A stretch of DNA of 64,000 bases from positions 3,658,023 to 3,722,022 of the forward strand of contig NZ_MDTQ01000001.1 of NCBI RefSeq assembly GCF_001709345.1, given 5' to 3'. Positions 9,728 to 18,709 of the stretch are shown in pieces; the first letter of the stretch is position 1, and every line of letters starts with the position of its first letter. Position numbers and translations under genes: made by a program. The DNA comes from Terasakiispira papahanaumokuakeensis. GTDB taxonomy: Bacteria; Pseudomonadota; Gammaproteobacteria; Pseudomonadales; Halomonadaceae. The notes under the pieces were generated by a model. The model had not been told where the DNA came from. It worked only from the letters and a program-made list of their open reading frames with translations, and did no database searches.

Positions 9728-10134
9728 ATGAAGTATCCCGTGTGTTGTCATACAGATGATGGTATTGAGTACAGCGTTACCGTCCCCGATGTGCCGGGTT
9801 GCTATGGTGCAGGGGATACCCTGGATGATGCCCTATCAGATATCGAATCAGCGTTGCATGCACATTTTGAACTGCTGGCAGAGGACCAGGAGCCGATACC
9901 GCAGGCAACCAGCATCACAGCGCATAAAGATAACGGTGATTATGTTGATGGGGTCTGGGCGGTTATTGATGTCGATCCGGCCCCGTATATATGGGTAAAG
10001 CTCAAAAAATCAACGTGACTTTGCCCAGCTTTCTGATCAGTCGGATAGCGCATAAGCTGAAAGAGAGTAATGAATTCAAAAGCCGCTCACAATTTCTGGC
10101 TATTGCTGCTGACAGGCTCTTGCAATCTCGTTGA
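9728..10134 (+). pseudogene. hicB antitoxin, frameshifted before its DNA-binding tail
   Basis: The first frame (9728-10018) gives a HicB fold: KYPVCCHTDDGIEYSVTVPD, then PGCYGAGDTLDDAL and a YIWVKLKKST end. A full HicB continues with a ribbon-helix-helix domain. Here a stop follows, but another frame from 10015 to 10134 reads VTLPSFLISRIAHKLKE and then FKSRSQFLAIAADRLLQ, exactly that missing domain. One short deletion would explain the break, perhaps slippage between TCAACG copies. The ATG at 9728 follows an AAAGG site; a GTG at 9719 is in frame. Whether the 96-residue truncated antitoxin is still made is unknown. Its toxin partner upstream is also broken. Confidence 0.75.
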
Positions 10135-10391
10135 GAAACACGTCCCACGGCGTGGGGAATACTAGGGGATACAAGCGTCGGGACTCCATTGTCCAATCAA
10201 CAACCAAGGAAGGTGTTAACAAATAATCCCTAATTGCAAGCATTATTGAGGAATAGTTCAACCACTACCAACGCAAATCATTGAAAAATAAAAAAATGGT
10301 TGAAAAACTTACGAAACATTAATTTGATAATAAATAATTATTGATATTAAATCAATAAAGAATAAAAAATGATGGTAAAGCTCAAAGCCTC
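10135..10391. other. AT-rich intergenic region before the LysR gene
   Basis: 257 bases, the last 190 strongly AT-rich with several A- and T-runs. It should contain the LysR-gene promoter. Only a small CCCAC-GGC-GTGGG hairpin (10144-10156) stands out. No gene is seen. Confidence 0.4.
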
Positions 10392-11276
10392 ATGCTCGAT
10401 ATCAAATACTACATTCTAATTGATGCGATCGCGCGTCATGGATCGCTTCATGCTGCATCAGCGGCAATTGGTTTAACACAACCAGCTGCAACACATCGCA
10501 TAAAGGAGATGGAGCGTCGATTAGCGGTGACTTTGTTTGAAAAGCGCGGCCGCCGGTTGGTACTAACACCGGCGGGGAAGCGTTTACTCGATACCGCACG
10601 CGAAGTCATCCCCTTACTGATCGCCGCCGAAAAAGAAGCGGCGTTGCTTGCACGTGATGAGATGCCAGCTCTTCGGTGGGGTGTCGATGCCCATGACATT
10701 GTGGGCGCTATACTGCATGAGGCCTACTCTAGAGGTATTCATGGCATCGATATTTATCGTTTCTCAACGCAGGCTAAAATCAGCGCGCTGTTAGACAAAC
10801 AGATCGATCTAGCCTTAGTGAACAGCCCAATGGTCCCCAAGGGGATCAAGAGTTTATTGATTCACGAAGACGAGCTCAAAGCAGTCGTACCCATCACCCA
10901 TCCATTGGCCAGCCGCGATAGCGTGTGTGCTGAAGATATCGCACAGGAACCTTACCTCACCTTTAGCGCCGCCCGAGAACCTGGCTTCGAATTCGATCGT
11001 TTTTTTAATCCTCAACAACACTCCCCTGAGACGATACGCATCATCGAGTCGGTGCACACGCTACTGGGAGTCATCGCTGCAGGCCAGCAGGGGGTCAGCA
11101 TTCTCTCCACCTGGGTTGTGAAAGCGTCAGGGCTGGAGGACAAAATTACGCTAGTGCCTCTCGACGGGGTGCGCATTCCTATTGATTGGCATCTCGCCTA
11201 CCTGGATAACGACATCGTTAATGAGCACCTTCCCCAGCTTGAAAAAATCTTTATAAAAACCTTAAAAAATAACTAA
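10392..11276 (+). CDS. LysR-family transcriptional regulator
   Basis: A 294-residue LysR-type regulator. The N-terminal winged HTH reads GSLHAASAAIGLTQPAATHR followed by LFEKRGRRLVLTPAGKRLL, the family hallmark. The C-terminal two-lobed co-inducer domain follows from about residue 90. It lies 20 bases upstream of the BCCT transporter on the same strand, followed by an oxygenase and an M24 protein. It is therefore likely the local activator of that uptake-and-breakdown set, although LysR genes are more often divergent. The start is the first ATG after the AT-rich leader. The ligand is unknown; a betaine-like compound is inferred only from the neighbours. Confidence 0.93.
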   Translation: MLDIKYYILIDAIARHGSLHAASAAIGLTQPAATHRIKEMERRLAVTLFEKRGRRLVLTPAGKRLLDTAREVIPLLIAAEKEAALLARDEMPALRWGVDAHDIVGAILHEAYSRGIHGIDIYRFSTQAKISALLDKQIDLALVNSPMVPKGIKSLLIHEDELKAVVPITHPLASRDSVCAEDIAQEPYLTFSAAREPGFEFDRFFNPQQHSPETIRIIESVHTLLGVIAAGQQGVSILSTWVVKASGLEDKITLVPLDGVRIPIDWHLAYLDNDIVNEHLPQLEKIFIKTLKNN

Positions 11277-11296
11277 CTCTCAACCGGAGTACTGCA

Positions 11297-12853
11297 ATGA
11301 ACAGGATCGGGATACGTAGAGCTACGTTCTACCCCTCTCTTTTGTTGCTAGGAAGCATGACGCTTCTAGCACTGATTAATGGACCTCTGCTGTTAAGACT
11401 AACCAACACACTGCATGGTTTCTTAATGGCTCAGTTTGGCTGGCTCTATGCCCTGACGTCCTTCACTCTCGTCCTGATAGCCCTAGGTGCTTTCTGTCGG
11501 CCCATTGCTAACATCAAGATCGGCGGTGAGCATGCGACCCCCATCCTAAGCCGCTGGCAGTGGTGTTCGATTACGTTATGCAGCTCAGTCGCCATCGGAC
11601 TACTTTTTTTTGCTGCCGCCGAGCCCATCTTTCATATGATCAAACCGCCTATGACTGCAGGCGTAGCGCCAATGTCGCCGCAAAGTGGGGCAGTTGGCAT
11701 CGCATCACTCTATATGCACTGGTCGTTCACCACTTACGCCATCTATACCATTCCAGCGCTGGCATTCGCCATCGCACATTATAACCTGGGTATGAAGTTC
11801 AGCATTTCGTCGGCGATGACTGCGGCGCTTCCCATCAAGATGGGACCGATCACTCGGCAGATCATAGACGCACTGGCGCTGATAGCCTTAGTGGCCGGCA
11901 TGGTGGCCTCTCTGGGGACCGGTGCCATGATGCTTAGCGGGGGGTTGAGTCGTCTTTTCGGCATCGAGATTAATGACACCTTAATTGCTATACTCTGCAT
12001 GGTCGTCATGCTAGCTTCGGCGTTATCAGCAGCCTCGGGACTTCTCAAGGGGATTCGCTTTCTGTCAAGTTGGAATGCTCGCGCACTGGTCTTGATGGCG
12101 ACCCTGGTGCTTTTTTTCGGTCCCACCGCTTTCGTTGTCAATGGCGGTATCGATGCTTTCGGTCGATATCTTTCCGGCTTCATCAGGACAAGCCTGTCGA
12201 CGGGCACAATCAACGATGATGGATGGCCCAGAGCTTGGACGTTGTTCTTCTGGGCTAATTGGTTTGCCTGGGCACCTGTGACAAGTATGTTCCTAGGGAA
12301 AATTTCCCGTGGCTACACCGTTCGTGATTTTCTGTTGTTCAATTTCCTTATGCCGGCAGGCTTCGTGCTGATATGGTGCGCCACTTTTGGCGGTCTAGCT
12401 GTATTTACCGAGCTCAATACCCCTCACCTACTAAGCGAGACACTGAAAAACAGCGGTCCGGGAGATGTCATCTGGGTATTGCTAGAGCAGCTGCCCTTTG
12501 CACTACTTTTCGTCGCTTTATTTCTGATTCTCTCACTGGTTTCCTACGTCACAGCAGCTGACTCCACTATCGATGCTATCTCAGGTATGTGCTGTGATAC
12601 CCAGAGCAGTGCAGGGGTTAGTTCATCACCCTATTATCTTAAACTGGTATGGGGTGCCATCATCTCTATCATCACGTTAGTGCTCACAGTCAACGGTGGG
12701 CTCGAGGCGCTCAAGATGATATCCACCGTCGGGGGCTTCATCGGTATGCTAATCGTCATCTGCGCCGCCGCTTCTCTCACCAGGATGATGTTCAGCGCTC
12801 AGCACTTACCCGTTTCGCAGAGAAAATCGATCCCACAATTTTACAATCCATAA
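11297..12853 (+). CDS. BCCT-family betaine/choline/carnitine-type transporter
   Basis: A 518-residue polytopic inner-membrane protein with about twelve hydrophobic segments. The BCCT signature is recognisable at RAWTLFFWANWFAWAPV (about residues 310-326), followed by FLGKISRGYTVRDF. BCCT carriers import quaternary ammonium or sulfonium zwitterions such as glycine betaine, carnitine or DMSP, driven by sodium or protons. CCGGAG precedes the ATG. It sits between a LysR regulator and two catabolic-looking genes, which argues for nutrient uptake rather than osmoprotection. Extended cytoplasmic tails for osmosensing are not evident. The substrate cannot be read from the sequence. Confidence 0.92.
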   Translation: MNRIGIRRATFYPSLLLLGSMTLLALINGPLLLRLTNTLHGFLMAQFGWLYALTSFTLVLIALGAFCRPIANIKIGGEHATPILSRWQWCSITLCSSVAIGLLFFAAAEPIFHMIKPPMTAGVAPMSPQSGAVGIASLYMHWSFTTYAIYTIPALAFAIAHYNLGMKFSISSAMTAALPIKMGPITRQIIDALALIALVAGMVASLGTGAMMLSGGLSRLFGIEINDTLIAILCMVVMLASALSAASGLLKGIRFLSSWNARALVLMATLVLFFGPTAFVVNGGIDAFGRYLSGFIRTSLSTGTINDDGWPRAWTLFFWANWFAWAPVTSMFLGKISRGYTVRDFLLFNFLMPAGFVLIWCATFGGLAVFTELNTPHLLSETLKNSGPGDVIWVLLEQLPFALLFVALFLILSLVSYVTAADSTIDAISGMCCDTQSSAGVSSSPYYLKLVWGAIISIITLVLTVNGGLEALKMISTVGGFIGMLIVICAAASLTRMMFSAQHLPVSQRKSIPQFYNP

Positions 12854-12940
12854 ATTTATCTGGGCAAAAGGCACTAAAGCTTCATTATTAATCAATAACC
12901 CTATACGTATCATGGTGTTGTTGATCAAAAGGAGAGCAAC

Positions 12941-13810
12941 ATGACCCAGACGACCAATCGTCAAGCTTTAGCCACTATCGAAGAAATCGTCAATCTCGAA
13001 GTGTACCCTCTTAATGATCGAGGAAGTCATACCTACCAACGTTGCGTAGAGGCCATTCATCAACAGCTAGATGAGGATGGCTGCGCGCACTTTGCTCGGT
13101 TTATCCGCGCCGATCTAATCGACCGTCTTCGTGAAGAGAGCGAAGAACTCGCGCCCCAGGCCCACTACCACCACAATCAGGTCACGCCCTACGCCACAGA
13201 AGATGACGACAACTACCCAGTCGATCATCCATTACGTCGTTTCCAGTCTTTCAGCAACGGCTTCGTTGCTAAGGATTTAATTTCGGAAGACAAGCTTGTA
13301 CAGCGCCTATATGCCAACGTGATCTTCCAACAGTTCATCGCTGACTGCTTACAAGAAGAACGCATCTACGAATATGCCGATCCCATCGCGGGACTCGTCA
13401 TCAATGTGATGCCAGAAAATACAACGCTACCTTGGCATTTCGACACTAATGAATTCATCGTTAGCCTGATGACACGTCGCCCCGAAGCCGGAGGTGAATT
13501 CGAGTATGTACCCGAGATCCGCACACCGGGCAACGAAAATTTCGATGAAGTCCAGCGTGTGCTTGATGGCGATCACTCCCGCGTCAAAGTGCTGACGCTC
13601 GAAACCGGCGATCTTCAGCTATTCAAAGGCCGTTATTCCATGCACCGCGTTGCTCCCGCACAAGGCCAGCGCCTCTGCACGCTGCTGGGCTACGCTAAAG
13701 AGCCTGGCATGATTGGTCGCGTCAAACGCACCAAAGATGTTTACGGACGCGTAACCCAGGCACATATCGATGCTGAAAACGTCCAACGCGAAGACTCACT
13801 GGCAGGTTAA
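12941..13810 (+). CDS. Fe(II)/2-oxoglutarate-dependent oxygenase-like protein
   Basis: A 289-residue soluble protein with the features of a non-haem iron, 2-oxoglutarate-dependent oxygenase. The iron triad is His166 and Asp168 in LPWHFDTNEF and His235 in GRYSMHRVAPA, with Arg244 nine residues later as the 2-oxoglutarate anchor. It resembles the ArpA/HalD-annotated group. Because Asp168 is present it should hydroxylate or demethylate, not halogenate. AGGAG precedes the ATG. It lies 87 bases after the BCCT carrier and 4 bases before the M24 gene. Hydroxylation of the imported compound before cleavage by the M24 protein is a reasonable inference. The substrate is unknown. Confidence 0.8.
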   Translation: MTQTTNRQALATIEEIVNLEVYPLNDRGSHTYQRCVEAIHQQLDEDGCAHFARFIRADLIDRLREESEELAPQAHYHHNQVTPYATEDDDNYPVDHPLRRFQSFSNGFVAKDLISEDKLVQRLYANVIFQQFIADCLQEERIYEYADPIAGLVINVMPENTTLPWHFDTNEFIVSLMTRRPEAGGEFEYVPEIRTPGNENFDEVQRVLDGDHSRVKVLTLETGDLQLFKGRYSMHRVAPAQGQRLCTLLGYAKEPGMIGRVKRTKDVYGRVTQAHIDAENVQREDSLAG

Positions 13811-13814
13811 TCGT

Positions 13815-15086
13815 ATGACAACCCCTTACTCAACCGCGGCACCGACAAACACGGCGCTCAACTACGATACGGTCGATTTTCAGGACACCCCAATCGACTT
13901 GGCGCTGGAACACCGCGTGGCCGTCTATCGTCTAGGCCGCCTACGCCAGCAGATCAAAGAACACGATCTTAACGCCGTGGTGCTCTTCGACCCGATCAAC
14001 ATTCGCTACGCTTGTGGCGTGCGTAACATGCAAGTCTACTCCCAGCGTAACCCGGCTCGCTACCTGGTGGTGCCAGCGGAAGGCCCGGTGGCGCTGTTCG
14101 AGTACCGCTCCTGCGGTCACTTGGCCAAGGGCATGCCGACCATCGACGAGATCCATGGCGCGTCCTCGATCATGCCGCTGCACAGTGGGCCGCACTCGCC
14201 ACGCCACGTTAAAAACTTCGTTGCCGAGATCGACGACGTGATGCGCCGCTCGGCCTCCGGCGGTAAGCGCATCGGGATCGAAAGCGCGCCGACGGAGGTC
14301 GTGAGCGCTCTGGCCGAGCACGGCTACACGCTGAGCGACGCCGCGCGGCCGGTGGAGATCGCCAAGTCGATCAAGAGCTTCGACGAGCTGACGCTGATCG
14401 CCAAGTCCGTCGAGCTGACCGAACAGGCGATGGCCGTGATGGAGCGCGCCATCGAGCCGGGGCTGACCGAAAACGGCCTATGGTCGATCTTCCAGCAGAA
14501 GGTCATCGAAACCGGCGGCGAGTACATGGAAACTCGCCTTTTAAGCTCCGGCGACCGCACCAACCCGTGGTTCCAGGAAACCTCGGCCAAGCAGCTTGCC
14601 GCCGGTGAACTGGTTGCTTTCGATACCGACACGGTCGGCGTCTATGGCTACTACACCGACTTCTCGCGCACCTTCTTCGTCGGCGGCGAAGGCGCCAAGC
14701 CCAGCGCCAAGCAAAAAGAGCTCTACTCGCTCTCTCGCGATGAGATCGAGACCAACATCGCACTAATGCGCCCGGGCATGTCGTTTCGCGAATATTCCGA
14801 GAAAGCGTGGAAGATTCCGGAAGGCTACCGGGAAAACCGCTACCTGGCGGTGGTTCACGGCTGCGGCATGACTGGCGAGTGGCCGATCATCTCGCACAGC
14901 ATGGACTGGGACGAGGTCGGCTACGACGGCATCATCCAGCCGGGCATGACGCTCTGCGTCGAATCCTTCTGCGGCCACCGCGACGGCGGCGAAGGGGTCA
15001 AGCTCGAAGAGCAGGTGCTGGTGACCGAAACCGGCGTGCGCCGCATGTCGACCTACGGCTACTCAGATCTGCTGACCAACCGCTAA
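13815..15086 (+). CDS. M24 metallopeptidase-fold protein, DddP-like, without the DddP catalytic Asp
   Basis: A 423-residue creatinase/aminopeptidase-fold protein. The two-metal site is complete: Asp270, Asp272 and Asp282 (VAFDTDTVG to YTDFSRTF), His348 (VVHGCGMTGEWP), Glu383 and Glu398. These spacings fit the DMSP lyase DddP as I remember it, and Tyr343 matches its active-site Tyr. The position of the DddP catalytic Asp is Gly354, so a canonical DMSP lyase is doubtful. Hydrolysis of another small amide or betaine derivative is possible. From about codon 40 on, codons end almost always in G or C, far more GC-rich than the genes around it. The ATG at 13815 follows the oxygenase stop by 4 bases. 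Confidence 0.85.
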   Translation: MTTPYSTAAPTNTALNYDTVDFQDTPIDLALEHRVAVYRLGRLRQQIKEHDLNAVVLFDPINIRYACGVRNMQVYSQRNPARYLVVPAEGPVALFEYRSCGHLAKGMPTIDEIHGASSIMPLHSGPHSPRHVKNFVAEIDDVMRRSASGGKRIGIESAPTEVVSALAEHGYTLSDAARPVEIAKSIKSFDELTLIAKSVELTEQAMAVMERAIEPGLTENGLWSIFQQKVIETGGEYMETRLLSSGDRTNPWFQETSAKQLAAGELVAFDTDTVGVYGYYTDFSRTFFVGGEGAKPSAKQKELYSLSRDEIETNIALMRPGMSFREYSEKAWKIPEGYRENRYLAVVHGCGMTGEWPIISHSMDWDEVGYDGIIQPGMTLCVESFCGHRDGGEGVKLEEQVLVTETGVRRMSTYGYSDLLTNR

Positions 15087-15408
15087 AAGTTCAGTCTAAT
15101 TTTGCCAAGCCCCTGAATTCTTTGCAGTGCCTCGGGGCTTGACTTCCGAAAACCTCGTTCAGAGTCCATGGATATCACAATCGCAGCCCTTTCATACAAA
15201 CTTTTTCGCTTGCCTAAGCGTCATCATCAAAGAGCTGCTAGCGATCGTCCCGCAAGGTCGGTTCTGTCAAACGATGTAGACAACCTTGAAAGGAGATATC
15301 ACGCTCGGAACTCCAATACTGGGGGCTTCTGCGTAGTCTGCCCCCATTTTTTGATCGTCCACCACAATGTTTAGGCCAGGCCTCAGCCATTTGCTCCACG
15401 GTCACTAC
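15087..15408. other. Intergenic region after the M24 gene
   Basis: 322 bases without a convincing gene. It holds a perfect 8-bp inverted repeat, CAAGCCCC (15106-15113) with GGGGCTTG (15134-15141), right after the M24 stop, and further on the terminator at 15320-15352. An AAGGAG about 30 bases ahead of that terminator is not followed by a believable reading frame. A short unannotated transcript ending there is possible. Confidence 0.4.
15320..15352 (+). terminator. Intrinsic terminator
   Basis: TGGGGGC (15320-15326) and GCCCCCA (15340-15346) form a 7-bp GC-rich stem with a 13-base loop, followed by six T (15347-15352). It is oriented to end plus-strand transcripts from the BCCT/oxygenase/M24 unit or from a short RNA in the gap. 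Confidence 0.8.
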
Positions 15409-17253
15409 TTACTCCACTGTCACGGATTTAGCCAGGTTCCGAGGTTGGTCGACGTCGGTGCCTTTGAGGATGGCGACGTGGTATGACAGCAGTTGCAAGG
15501 GCACGGTGAACAGGATCGGGGCCAGCCATTCGCTCATGGCCGGTAGTTTCACCACATGGTGTTGTTCACTGTCCGCGATGGTGACGGCGTGATCGGCAAA
15601 CACAAAGAGTTCACCCCCTCGTGCGCCGACTTCCTGCAGGTTGGATTTGAGTTTTTCCAGGAGATCGTCATTGGGGGCGACGGCAATGACGGGCATATCC
15701 CGATCGACCAACGCCAGTGGGCCGTGTTTGAGCTCGCCAGCCGGGTAGGCTTCGGCATGAATATACGAAATTTCTTTAAGCTTTAAGGCGCCTTCTAACG
15801 CAATGGGAAATTGCGTGCCGCGACCCAAAAACAGGGCATGATGTTTTTCAGCAAAGGCCGCACTGAGCCGCTCAATTTGGGTGTCTAAATCCAGCACTTG
15901 CTGACAAAGCGTCGGCAGTTGGCGGAGGTCATCGACAATCTCTCGGGTTGTGGCGTCATCGAGCCCCTTGGCCTGGCGTAGCGCCAGCGTCAACAGCAGT
16001 AATGCGGTGAGCTGAGTCGTAAACGCTTTCGTTGAGGCCACGCCGATTTCAGGGCCAGCGTGCGTCATGAGGGTCAGGTCTGATTCTCGCATCAGCGATG
16101 AGCCCGGCACGTTACAGATCGCCAGGCTGCCCAGATAGCCTTGTGTTTTGGCAAAGCGCAGTGCGGCGAGTGTATCGGCGGTTTCACCAGACTGAGAAAT
16201 CGTGATAAATAAGGTGGCTTCAGGGACGACCACTTGGCGATAGCGATATTCGCTGGCGACCTCAACCTGACAAGGCACACCGGCGAGGCGTTCAATCCAG
16301 TAACGCGCCACCATCCCAGCATGATAGCTGGTGCCACAGGCCACAATCTGGACTTGCTTGACGCTAGGCAGCAGTGCCATGGCGTCGCTACCCAACATCT
16401 GTGGCAGTACATGGTCGCCTGCCAGTCGGCCTTCCAGCGTATCCGCTAACACCTGCGGTTGTTCATGGATTTCTTTCAGCATGAAATGCTTAAAGTCGCC
16501 TTTGCTGGCGGCTTGATGACCATGTTCCCAACGGATGACGGGGCGCTCGACGGGCTGACCTTGCGCATTCAGCACTTCGAAATGATCCAGATGCAGGCGC
16601 GCGACATCGCCTTCTTCCAGATAAGCAAAGCGGTCCGTCACCTGCAGTAGGGCCAGCGGGTCTGAGCCACAGAAGTGCTCACCCATCCCAGCACCAATCA
16701 CGAGCGGGCTGCCTTTGCGAGCGCAGACCAATTGCTGAGGCGCATCACGGTGGATCACGGCAATAGCATAAGCGCCTTCAAGCTGGCTCACGACCTGGTG
16801 AACGGCCTGGAGCAGGTCGTGGTGGGTTTGCATTGAGCGGCGAATCAAATGGGCCATCACTTCAGTATCGGTTTCGGAGCTGAAGTGAACGCCCTCGGCT
16901 TCTAGCTGGCGGCGTAGGGGCTCGTAATTCTCAATAATGCCGTTGTGCACTAGGGCTAATTCATTGGTGTCGCCATCACCGGCCATATGCGGGTGGGCAT
17001 TGGCCTGGGTGGGGCGGCCATGGGTGGCCCAGCGGGTATGCGCAATCCCTAACGAACCATTCAGAGGCGAGTCACTTAAGGCGGCTTCTAATGCCGCCAC
17101 TTTACCGACCGCACGCCGTCTGGAGAGCTGACCGTTTGGCTCTCGGATGGCCACGCCTGCAGAATCATAGCCGCGATACTCCAAGCGGCGCAGGCCTTCC
17201 AATAAAATGTCTCCAACTGGCCGTTCGGCGACGGCACCGACAATACCGCACAT
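15409..17253 (-). CDS. glmS: Glutamine-fructose-6-phosphate aminotransferase (isomerising)
   Basis: A 614-residue protein, close to the usual 609. It begins MCGIVGAVAERPVGDILLEG, with Cys2 as the glutaminase nucleophile once Met is removed. The N-terminal class II glutamine amidotransferase domain (about 1-240) is followed by two SIS sugar-isomerase domains, with ACGTSYHAG and SQSGETADT motifs. The C-terminus ends PRNLAKSVTVE, as in all GlmS proteins. It makes glucosamine-6-phosphate, the first step to UDP-GlcNAc for peptidoglycan and LPS. It starts 2 bases after the glmU stop on the same strand, so the two are one operon. Confidence 0.98.
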   Translation of the reverse strand: MCGIVGAVAERPVGDILLEGLRRLEYRGYDSAGVAIREPNGQLSRRRAVGKVAALEAALSDSPLNGSLGIAHTRWATHGRPTQANAHPHMAGDGDTNELALVHNGIIENYEPLRRQLEAEGVHFSSETDTEVMAHLIRRSMQTHHDLLQAVHQVVSQLEGAYAIAVIHRDAPQQLVCARKGSPLVIGAGMGEHFCGSDPLALLQVTDRFAYLEEGDVARLHLDHFEVLNAQGQPVERPVIRWEHGHQAASKGDFKHFMLKEIHEQPQVLADTLEGRLAGDHVLPQMLGSDAMALLPSVKQVQIVACGTSYHAGMVARYWIERLAGVPCQVEVASEYRYRQVVVPEATLFITISQSGETADTLAALRFAKTQGYLGSLAICNVPGSSLMRESDLTLMTHAGPEIGVASTKAFTTQLTALLLLTLALRQAKGLDDATTREIVDDLRQLPTLCQQVLDLDTQIERLSAAFAEKHHALFLGRGTQFPIALEGALKLKEISYIHAEAYPAGELKHGPLALVDRDMPVIAVAPNDDLLEKLKSNLQEVGARGGELFVFADHAVTIADSEQHHVVKLPAMSEWLAPILFTVPLQLLSYHVAILKGTDVDQPRNLAKSVTVE

Positions 17254-17255
17254 AC

Positions 17256-18635
17256 TCAGCGCTCCTGTGCGTCAGTTTGTTTTTGAGGGCGTGGCCAGCC
17301 CATTTTTTGCATTTGGCGGCCACGGGCGACGGCCAAGGCATCGTCTTCAACATCTTTTGTGATGGTTGACCCGGCCCCCACGGTGGCGCGATCACCAATG
17401 CTGACCGGGGCCACCAGGCTCGAATTTGAGCCAATAAAGGCGGATTCGCCAATCACCGTTCGGGATTTATTGACGCCATCATAGTTGCAAGTAATGGTGC
17501 CAGCGCCAATGTTGGCATGGGCCCCCACTTCGGCATCGCCGAGATAGGTCAGGTGATTCACTTTGGCCCCTGTGCCGATATGCGACTGCTTCACCTCGAC
17601 AAAATTACCGACCTTGGCTTGGGGCGCGAGTACGGCTCCGGGGCGTAGGCGGGCGAAAGGTCCCACCTGGTTTTTGCCTTGTGTTTTAGCCCCCTGCAAG
17701 TGGCTATAGGCTTCGATATAGGTATCGGCAGCGATATAACTATCACGAATGACACAATAAGGGCCGATATAAGCCCCCGACTCGATCACCACCTTGCCTT
17801 CAAAGACGCAGCCCACATCAATGACCACATCCTGCTCACAAATCAATTGACCTCGAACATCCATCCGCGCCGGGTCCATTAAGGTCACGCCTTGGGCCAT
17901 CAGCTGCTCGGCCTGTCGCTGCTGAAACACTCGCTCTAATTGCGCCAGTTGTTGACGGTTATTCACCCCTTCCACTTCATAGTGAGCCTCGGGGGAGACG
18001 GTATTGACGGTGAGACCTTGTGTGACAGCCCAGGCGATAATATCGGTGAGGTAATATTCCCCTTGCGCATTGTCATTGGACATTTGGGGTAAAAAACGAC
18101 GCAAATGCGCGCTGGATAATGCCAAGATCCCCGTATTGATTTCGCCAATTTGACGTTGGGCTTCAGTAGCATCTTTGTGCTCTACAATGGCCGAAACAGC
18201 CCCCTCGTGGGTTCTGACAATGCGGCCATAGCCGTTGGCATCATCCAGTGTAACGGTCAGAAGCCCTAAGTGTTCGGCATCAACCGTGGCCAGCAGCCGT
18301 TGTAATGTACGCGGCTGAATCAGGGGGACGTCGCCATATAAGATCAGGACCAAGCTCTCGTCATTTAAAGCGGGCGCTGCTTGGGCCACAGCATGGCCGG
18401 TGCCCAGTTGTTCGGTTTGCTGCACAAAGTGGATGGCTTGGCCTGCCAGTGCCGCTCTGATTTGTTCGTGACCATGTCCGACCACCATCTGAATTTGGGT
18501 CGGTGCTAACGGTTGGGCGGCATCCAGGACATGCTGGATCATGGGGCGCCCGGCCAGTGGATGCAGCACCTTGGGCAGTGCTGAACGCATGCGAGTCCCT
18601 TGGCCTGCTGCCAGGATCACAATATCAAGTGTCAT
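17256..18635 (-). CDS. glmU: Bifunctional GlcNAc-1-P uridyltransferase / glucosamine-1-P acetyltransferase
   Basis: A 459-residue protein of normal length. The N-terminal nucleotidyltransferase domain opens [19 protein letters not shown], the nucleotide-binding signature. The C-terminal half is a left-handed beta-helix of hexapeptide repeats with the acetyltransferase motifs [14 protein letters not shown] and [11 protein letters not shown]. It makes UDP-GlcNAc from glucosamine-1-phosphate. It is coupled to glmS, which follows after 2 bases. AAGGAG lies before the ATG. Besides the cell wall, it would feed the two large glycan clusters in this window. Confidence 0.98.
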   Translation of the reverse strand: MTLDIVILAAGQGTRMRSALPKVLHPLAGRPMIQHVLDAAQPLAPTQIQMVVGHGHEQIRAALAGQAIHFVQQTEQLGTGHAVAQAAPALNDESLVLILYGDVPLIQPRTLQRLLATVDAEHLGLLTVTLDDANGYGRIVRTHEGAVSAIVEHKDATEAQRQIGEINTGILALSSAHLRRFLPQMSNDNAQGEYYLTDIIAWAVTQGLTVNTVSPEAHYEVEGVNNRQQLAQLERVFQQRQAEQLMAQGVTLMDPARMDVRGQLICEQDVVIDVGCVFEGKVVIESGAYIGPYCVIRDSYIAADTYIEAYSHLQGAKTQGKNQVGPFARLRPGAVLAPQAKVGNFVEVKQSHIGTGAKVNHLTYLGDAEVGAHANIGAGTITCNYDGVNKSRTVIGESAFIGSNSSLVAPVSIGDRATVGAGSTITKDVEDDALAVARGRQMQKMGWPRPQKQTDAQER

Positions 18636-18709
18636 GGTCTAACTCCTTAAACGGTACATCCACACAACAGTAAATCCACACGACGGTAACTCACATGCCG
18701 TGCCGAATA

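Noticed and set aside
12941-13810. Non-haem iron halogenase (HalD/BesD-type)
   Set aside because: Halogenases of this fold replace the metal-binding Asp with Gly or Ala; here Asp168 is present, so oxygenase is the better call.
13815-15086. Annotation as DMSP lyase DddP or as Xaa-Pro aminopeptidase
   Set aside because: Metal ligands fit DddP but the catalytic Asp position is Gly, and the sequence pattern is closer to DddP than to true aminopeptidases, so only DddP-like is claimed.
15168-15374. 68-codon plus-strand frame after the M24 gene
   Set aside because: It runs through the terminator at 15320-15352, has no ribosome site and no recognisable protein features.
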